Assembly: GCA_949710005.1 (NCBI GenBank)
Contig: OX453280.1
Coordinates: 10,815,605-10,879,604 of the forward strand
Reading direction: 5' to 3'
Source: Ricordea florida
Taxonomy: Eukaryota; Cnidaria; Anthozoa; Corallimorpharia; Ricordeidae
Length of the DNA stretch: 64,000 nucleotides
A program made the translations under genes and the position numbers. Positions 60,537 through 64,000 of this stretch are shown here, one piece after another. Every line of letters begins with the position of its first letter. Within the stretch, counting starts at the first letter, position 1. The notes beneath the pieces are model-generated. The model was not told the origin of the DNA and made no database searches. It saw only the letters and a list, made by a program, of their open reading frames with translations.

Positions 60537-61020
60537 ATGTATGCTTTTGAGGCAATTTAATGACAAAAGGATGGTTTTGTATTGTATCAAAGAAATTCAC
60601 ATAGTATGTTTACTGTGAACAATTTTCAAGACTTTATTGTGTCATATCATAGTCTCAATGAGCATTCCTCATCTTGTGAGCCTTGTTAGACAGTTATTTT
60701 CATTAAGACTCCTGTACCTTTTACAAAAAAGCTTTTGAAATTATCAATAACAATTACATATAAAATTACTATAATTTTCTGTATCTGTGCCTTAGACCTT
60801 GCTTACTTGATTGCAATAACAAAGCGAAAGAATATGACTCAACTCTAATGGTAATTTTAACATATACATGTTATTATAGACTGTGAAATTCTACATTTTG
60901 AGGTGAGAAAAAGGAATGTAACAAATGATAATATTTTTGAACATGTGTGCTTAGGCACCTACCCTTAAAATCAAGTAAGCAAGGATTTGTGGTGTATTTA
61001 TCATGCATTAGTTTAGGAAG

Positions 61021-61818
61021 TCATTCATAAAATAAAGGTCCCTGAAAGTTTGTAATAAGACATGACACTGTCCATATCTGATTGATGCTGCCAGCCATGG
61101 TTAGTGGGATGACCCTATCAAAAAAATGAAACTCCTTGACTCTTCTAATGGCCCTTTCAACATGCACTCGAAGGTTGTGAATTTTTTTGCTCTCCTGGAG
61201 TTCACCTTTCGAAAACTGTTGCTTGCTGCTTAAAAATGATGGCATCACTACACTGCAACCAAGAGGTGTGAGTAGATCCTGTATTACAAAGCCCTTATCA
61301 GCCATAATCTGATCTCCAGGCTGGAGCAATGGCAAGAGACCAGATTGCTTGACCAGCTCTTTATCTGATATTGACCCCTCAAACAAAGAACTTATGTGAA
61401 TTATTTCCCCTGATGGTGAAATAACAACATTACCCTTGTAGGTGGTGTGGCTTTTGTAGGATGAATACATTTCACTATTTAACACTAAACTTGATGGTGC
61501 CTGAACCTTTATCTCGGATGCATCAATAATACCCCTGCAGTCTGGGTACAGAGACTTGAAACAACTAGGCATGTACTTCTGGATTTTTGCCCGAGATGGC
61601 CAGATACAAATACTCCCAAGCATGAAATAAAGAAAATTTATCCAAGAAATAAAAACCCTACTTACAGTTGTTTGGGAAATATTAAAATTATCAGCTAATA
61701 CTTGGTTTAAAGTACCAACCCTCAACTTTTGAAGAACTAAATAGAACTGGTCAAATAAACTTAGTTTGCAGCCTGCAGAAGACGCTTCCCTGTTAAAGTG
61801 GTCTTAAAGTCCCCTTCC
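61021..61818 (-). pseudogene. DDE transposase catalytic part, ISL2EU-like
   Basis: A minus-strand open frame with an HTH-like start (KLSLFDQFYLVLQKLRVGTL, then FNISQTTVSRVFISWINFLY) followed by a DDE_Tnp_4-type catalytic domain. The three acidic residues sit in GIIDASEIKVQ, IMADKGFVI and HVERAIRRVKEF. It ends in ITNFQGPLFYE, the usual C-terminus. The catalytic domain itself looks intact. Upstream, an in-frame TAA at about 61,819 and a different frame separate it from the THAP domain, so the natural fusion is broken or the linker exon is lost. Confidence 0.75.
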
Positions 61819-62084
61819 TTAAAGTGTACAGAGCAGACTCTTGTGCTGTTGGTTATCTGGAGATGGGCCAGATAATATGTAAGCTTAAATACATGTGCGC
61901 AAAAATGACATCGATAACGTCACCAACTTACCTTGAAGCTTTTGCCCACGTCTCGCCGTATTTTGACAACCCACTGCTTTCGAAGGGATTGATCACTCGG
62001 AAATTGGTGAAAGGTAAGACCTGGAATAATTTTTGAGCGATTATTTTGACATTGCGGCACGCAACAGTGATCTCTGTTCGGCAT
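61762..62084 (-). pseudogene. THAP DNA-binding domain of the transposase (two exons)
   Basis: Exon one 62,084-61,932 (51 codons from ATG, donor CAAG/GTAAGT) and exon two from 61,856 (acceptor catctccag). Together they encode a THAP zinc finger: HCCVPQCQNN at the start, a central FHQFPSDQS and KQWVVKIRRD, and RVCSVHFKEGDF; C12 to C59 spacing fits the C2CH pattern. The frame ends at a TAA just after LTGKRLLQAAN. The region usually found between THAP and the catalytic domain is absent, and the DDE frame overlaps two bases out of register, which points to an internal deletion with a frameshift. Confidence 0.7.
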
Positions 62085-62119
62085 GATGGCAAATCTTCGA
62101 TCGCCGGAAGTTGACCTTT

Positions 62120-62201
62120 ACACGCGTGGCCTCGCATTGGTGACAAAAATACATGACGTCAATCCAAGATGGCTGCTGTACGATAAAGGCGAATGAGCCT
62201 T
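62120..62201 (-). repeat. Right TIR of ISL2EU-like element
   Basis: Reverse complement matches the left TIR in the ordered blocks given there. The THAP start codon at 62,084 lies directly inside it. Confidence 0.7.
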
Positions 62202-62460
62202 GACACTTTTTTAAAGCATTTAATGGTTTTCTGTACCATTTTATATTGATAAAATAATAAATCCCATATTTTCCTCGGTTCTAAAGTTACTTCTCGTATT
62301 TCCCTTTAAATTTATTTTATTATATCTAATTTAGTGATATACGGAGCAGTAGCAAAGGGATGAAAGTGATATCACACTTGTCTCATATCACACAGGTCTG
62401 AATGCCCAAAATGATGTCATAACTGTCTTATATATATATATCCCGGCCTATAAACGGAAT
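62202..62460. other. AT-rich sequence between two elements
   Basis: No gene seen. A (TA)n run at about 62,431-62,442 borders the presumed 3' end of the Penelope-like element. Confidence 0.5.
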
Positions 62461-62900
62461 GGCGTTTTTAATGATCTGCTACCACTCAGTATACCCCTGA
62501 ATTTTATAGTAAAAGTTTTGAACCCAGGAGTATCAGTAGATCGTATAGTGTGATCGTCCCGGTGAGGGTAGTTCTGAAAAGAACTGTTGTTGGTGACTGA
62601 CGTTTCGACAACCTGAGCGGAAGTCATTTTCAGAGTCAAGTGAATAGTGAGACGATGATGTTATAAATCTGGTCTGTTGAACGTGATTGGTCAGGTTAGC
62701 CATGATCGTATTGGCTGAACGACTCGTTTAAAGTTTGTTACCAGTCACTGGTCGGTTTCGATCCGTCTATTGTTTGTCAAATAGGTCAGTTTTAGGTCCG
62801 TCTATCTGAGTTAGTCAAATAATGTCGGTTTGTTAGAAGTCAGTTTTTGTTTCCGTCATGGATAAGTCGTTTGTAAGGCGCCGATAGTTGTTGACATCTG

Positions 62901-63260
62901 TTAAGAGTCCCAGTCAATGTTGTGGTTTGTCAGTTGATGATGTACAGCAATATGATTGTTGGCATCACCATTTCTCGTGGCTCGTTTGTGTTCAGTCAAT
63001 CTCGTGTTAAGGTTTCTGCCAGTCTCACCAATATAGGAAGCCTGGCAGTCGAAGCATTTGATCTTGTAAACTGTTCCCTGTCTGTTGTTAGGTTCGACCT
63101 TGTCTTTAACGTTGGTCAGTAAGTGTCGTAACGTAGTTGTAGGTTTGTGGGCTACGTAGATGCTGTAGGGCTGTAGGATCCTTGAGATGGTCTCAGAAGA
63201 GCCCTTAATGTAAGGTATGGTCACTGTAGTAACATGTGTTGGGTTCCTGTTCGTCACAGT
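62901..63260 (-). pseudogene. Penelope-like GIY-YIG endonuclease domain
   Basis: An open segment containing VTIPYIKGSSETISRILQPY, then VYKIKCFDCQASYIGETGRN and LNTRLTEHKRATRNGD. The VYxIxC..C...YIGETGR...R..EH pattern is the GIY-YIG nuclease domain as found at the C-terminus of Penelope-like proteins, with its extra cysteine pair. It lies in a different frame from the N-terminal part across the deletion. Confidence 0.8.
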
Positions 63261-64000
63261 AGTCAGTCTTGTCCATAACAACAGTGACATGTCCTTTGTC
63301 GGCTGGTAGTATAACAATGTTGTCGTCGTTTCTCAGTCGTTTCAGTGCCTGTTGTTCGTCTTTTGTCAAGTTATTGTCAGGTATAGAGGCTGATTGTAGC
63401 GTAGAAGCAATTCTACTTCTGATGTTATCCTTGGCAGATTCTGGTAAGTCTCGCTGACTAGACAGAACCGCCTCAACACTCGATACAATAGACTCGGTCG
63501 ATATCCGTTTAGGCGTCACTGAGTGTTTTAGTCCTTAGGACAGTGAGTGAGTCTCGGTTTTGTCTAAGGGACGGGAAGAAATGTTCCTGACCCAGTTATC
63601 GTCAGTTTTCGGTCGCTTTTTGTCTTTATTGCATTGAAGTTTTATCAGTTTTCGTTCTTGTTCAGTACGAAGGCGGTCTGAAGTTTTTCGGCTCGCCTGT
63701 CGGCGATTGTCGTAACAGTGCCAAGTAAGTTAGTCGGTAACAGTTGTTTAAGTTTTTCAAGTTGTTGTTGTAGTTTATTGTTGTAGGAGTTGAATCTTCG
63801 GTGACAGTCGTTTATCCGCTCTTTGCCCAGACGTCTGCAGGTGGATTTGACGATCTGGATGGCCTCTTAATTGTGTGTTCAACGGAGACTTAAGTTTAAG
63901 TCCAGTCGGAACGAGACCGTGGTCTTGATAACGGTGGTTGAACCAGAGTTGTTGGCGTATTGGTCTGACAGCGGTACTTACCGAACTGATGTAGTTGTTC
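63205..64000 (-). pseudogene. Penelope-like N-terminal region, TAA-interrupted
   Basis: From about 63,600 the frame reads NWVRNISSRPLDKTETHSLS, then a TAA, then GLKHSVTPKRISTESIVSSV and on to LTKDEQQALKRLRNDDNIVI, LPADKGHVTVVMDKTDYCD. This is the typical opening of Penelope-like proteins before the RT. One nonsense codon at about 63,535 breaks it, and it loses homology at the deletion junction after DKTDYCD. Further upstream, to the edge, the frame is interrupted. Confidence 0.7.

Larger units (their letters stand above)
58605..62201. mobile_element. ISL2EU-like DNA transposon with two convergent genes
   Basis: About 3.6 kb between imperfect terminal inverted repeats of about 75-95 bp. The left TIR starts aagcaattcgcctt at 58,605 and reaches GAGGCCACGCGTGT at 58,669-58,682; the right TIR, read in reverse, starts aaggctcattcgcc and reaches the same GAGGCCACGCGTGT. 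Each TIR lies just upstream of a gene start: a SWIM-YqaJ nuclease on plus and a THAP/DDE transposase on minus, tail to tail. A transposase of this type paired with a YqaJ-like nuclease is known for the ISL2EU (IS4EU) group. I could not define a target duplication. Confidence 0.75.
62470..64000 (-). mobile_element. Penelope-like element, internally deleted, runs off the window
   Basis: On the minus strand, 5' to 3': an N-terminal region from the window edge, the start of the RT-associated domain, a deletion junction at about 63,260, then a GIY-YIG domain and a 3' region with TCGAAACGTCAG at about 62,600. The RT core is missing. The 3' region contains the pattern ctcaggttgtcgaaacgtca, familiar from coral Penelope-like elements (recalled, not searched). 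Confidence 0.72.

Overview
This is eukaryotic, metazoan DNA. It has small exons with GT-AG introns, several families of animal transposable elements and long satellite arrays, and no bacterial-style operons. The mix of Penelope-like, CR1/L2-like, Ty3/gypsy-like and ISL2EU-like elements with a TRADD-N-like host gene suggests a cnidarian, most likely an anthozoan such as a stony coral. That taxonomic call is inference.

The dominant structure is a very large, recent inverted duplication. The left arm (about 1-15,545) is repeated in reverse complement at about 25,945-43,990, around a spacer of about 10.4 kb. From the outside in, both arms carry a 10-bp satellite with a 5'-truncated LINE inside it, a low-coding stretch, several short inverted-repeat elements, the 3' exons of a host gene, a decayed Ty3/gypsy-like element and a short repeat block. 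The arms have diverged by private changes: a 2.44-kb and an 11-bp deletion in the left gypsy copy, a hairpin present only on the left, and a tandem duplication of about 196 bp only on the right. Two LINE lesions are shared by both arms and so predate the duplication.

The spacer (15,546-25,944) holds the 5' part of the host gene on the minus strand. The gene can be assembled over seven exons with consistent phases, from 18,599 down to a stop at 9,204, running from the spacer into the left arm. Its N-terminal part resembles TRADD-N domains; the middle is an alpha/beta domain that may be a degenerate Mrr/PD-(D/E)XK-like fold; the tail is short and acidic. The right arm carries only the last five exons. 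A third, direct copy of the arm end lies at 20,368-22,142 and includes a broken piece of the middle exon.

Beyond the right-arm LINE, satellite continues to 52,184. It changes strand at about 45,470 and 47,400, contains a foldback element at 46,614-46,799, and has a higher-order repeat of 880/520 bp at 48.0-50.1 kb. From 52.2 to 58.6 kb there is mostly non-coding sequence with short inverted repeats and two CCATGG-rich arrays. An ISL2EU-like DNA transposon (58,605-62,201) follows. It encodes an apparently intact SWIM-YqaJ nuclease (507 aa, three exons) and, convergently, a THAP/DDE transposase that seems broken between its two domains. The window ends in an internally deleted Penelope-like element with a GIY-YIG domain.
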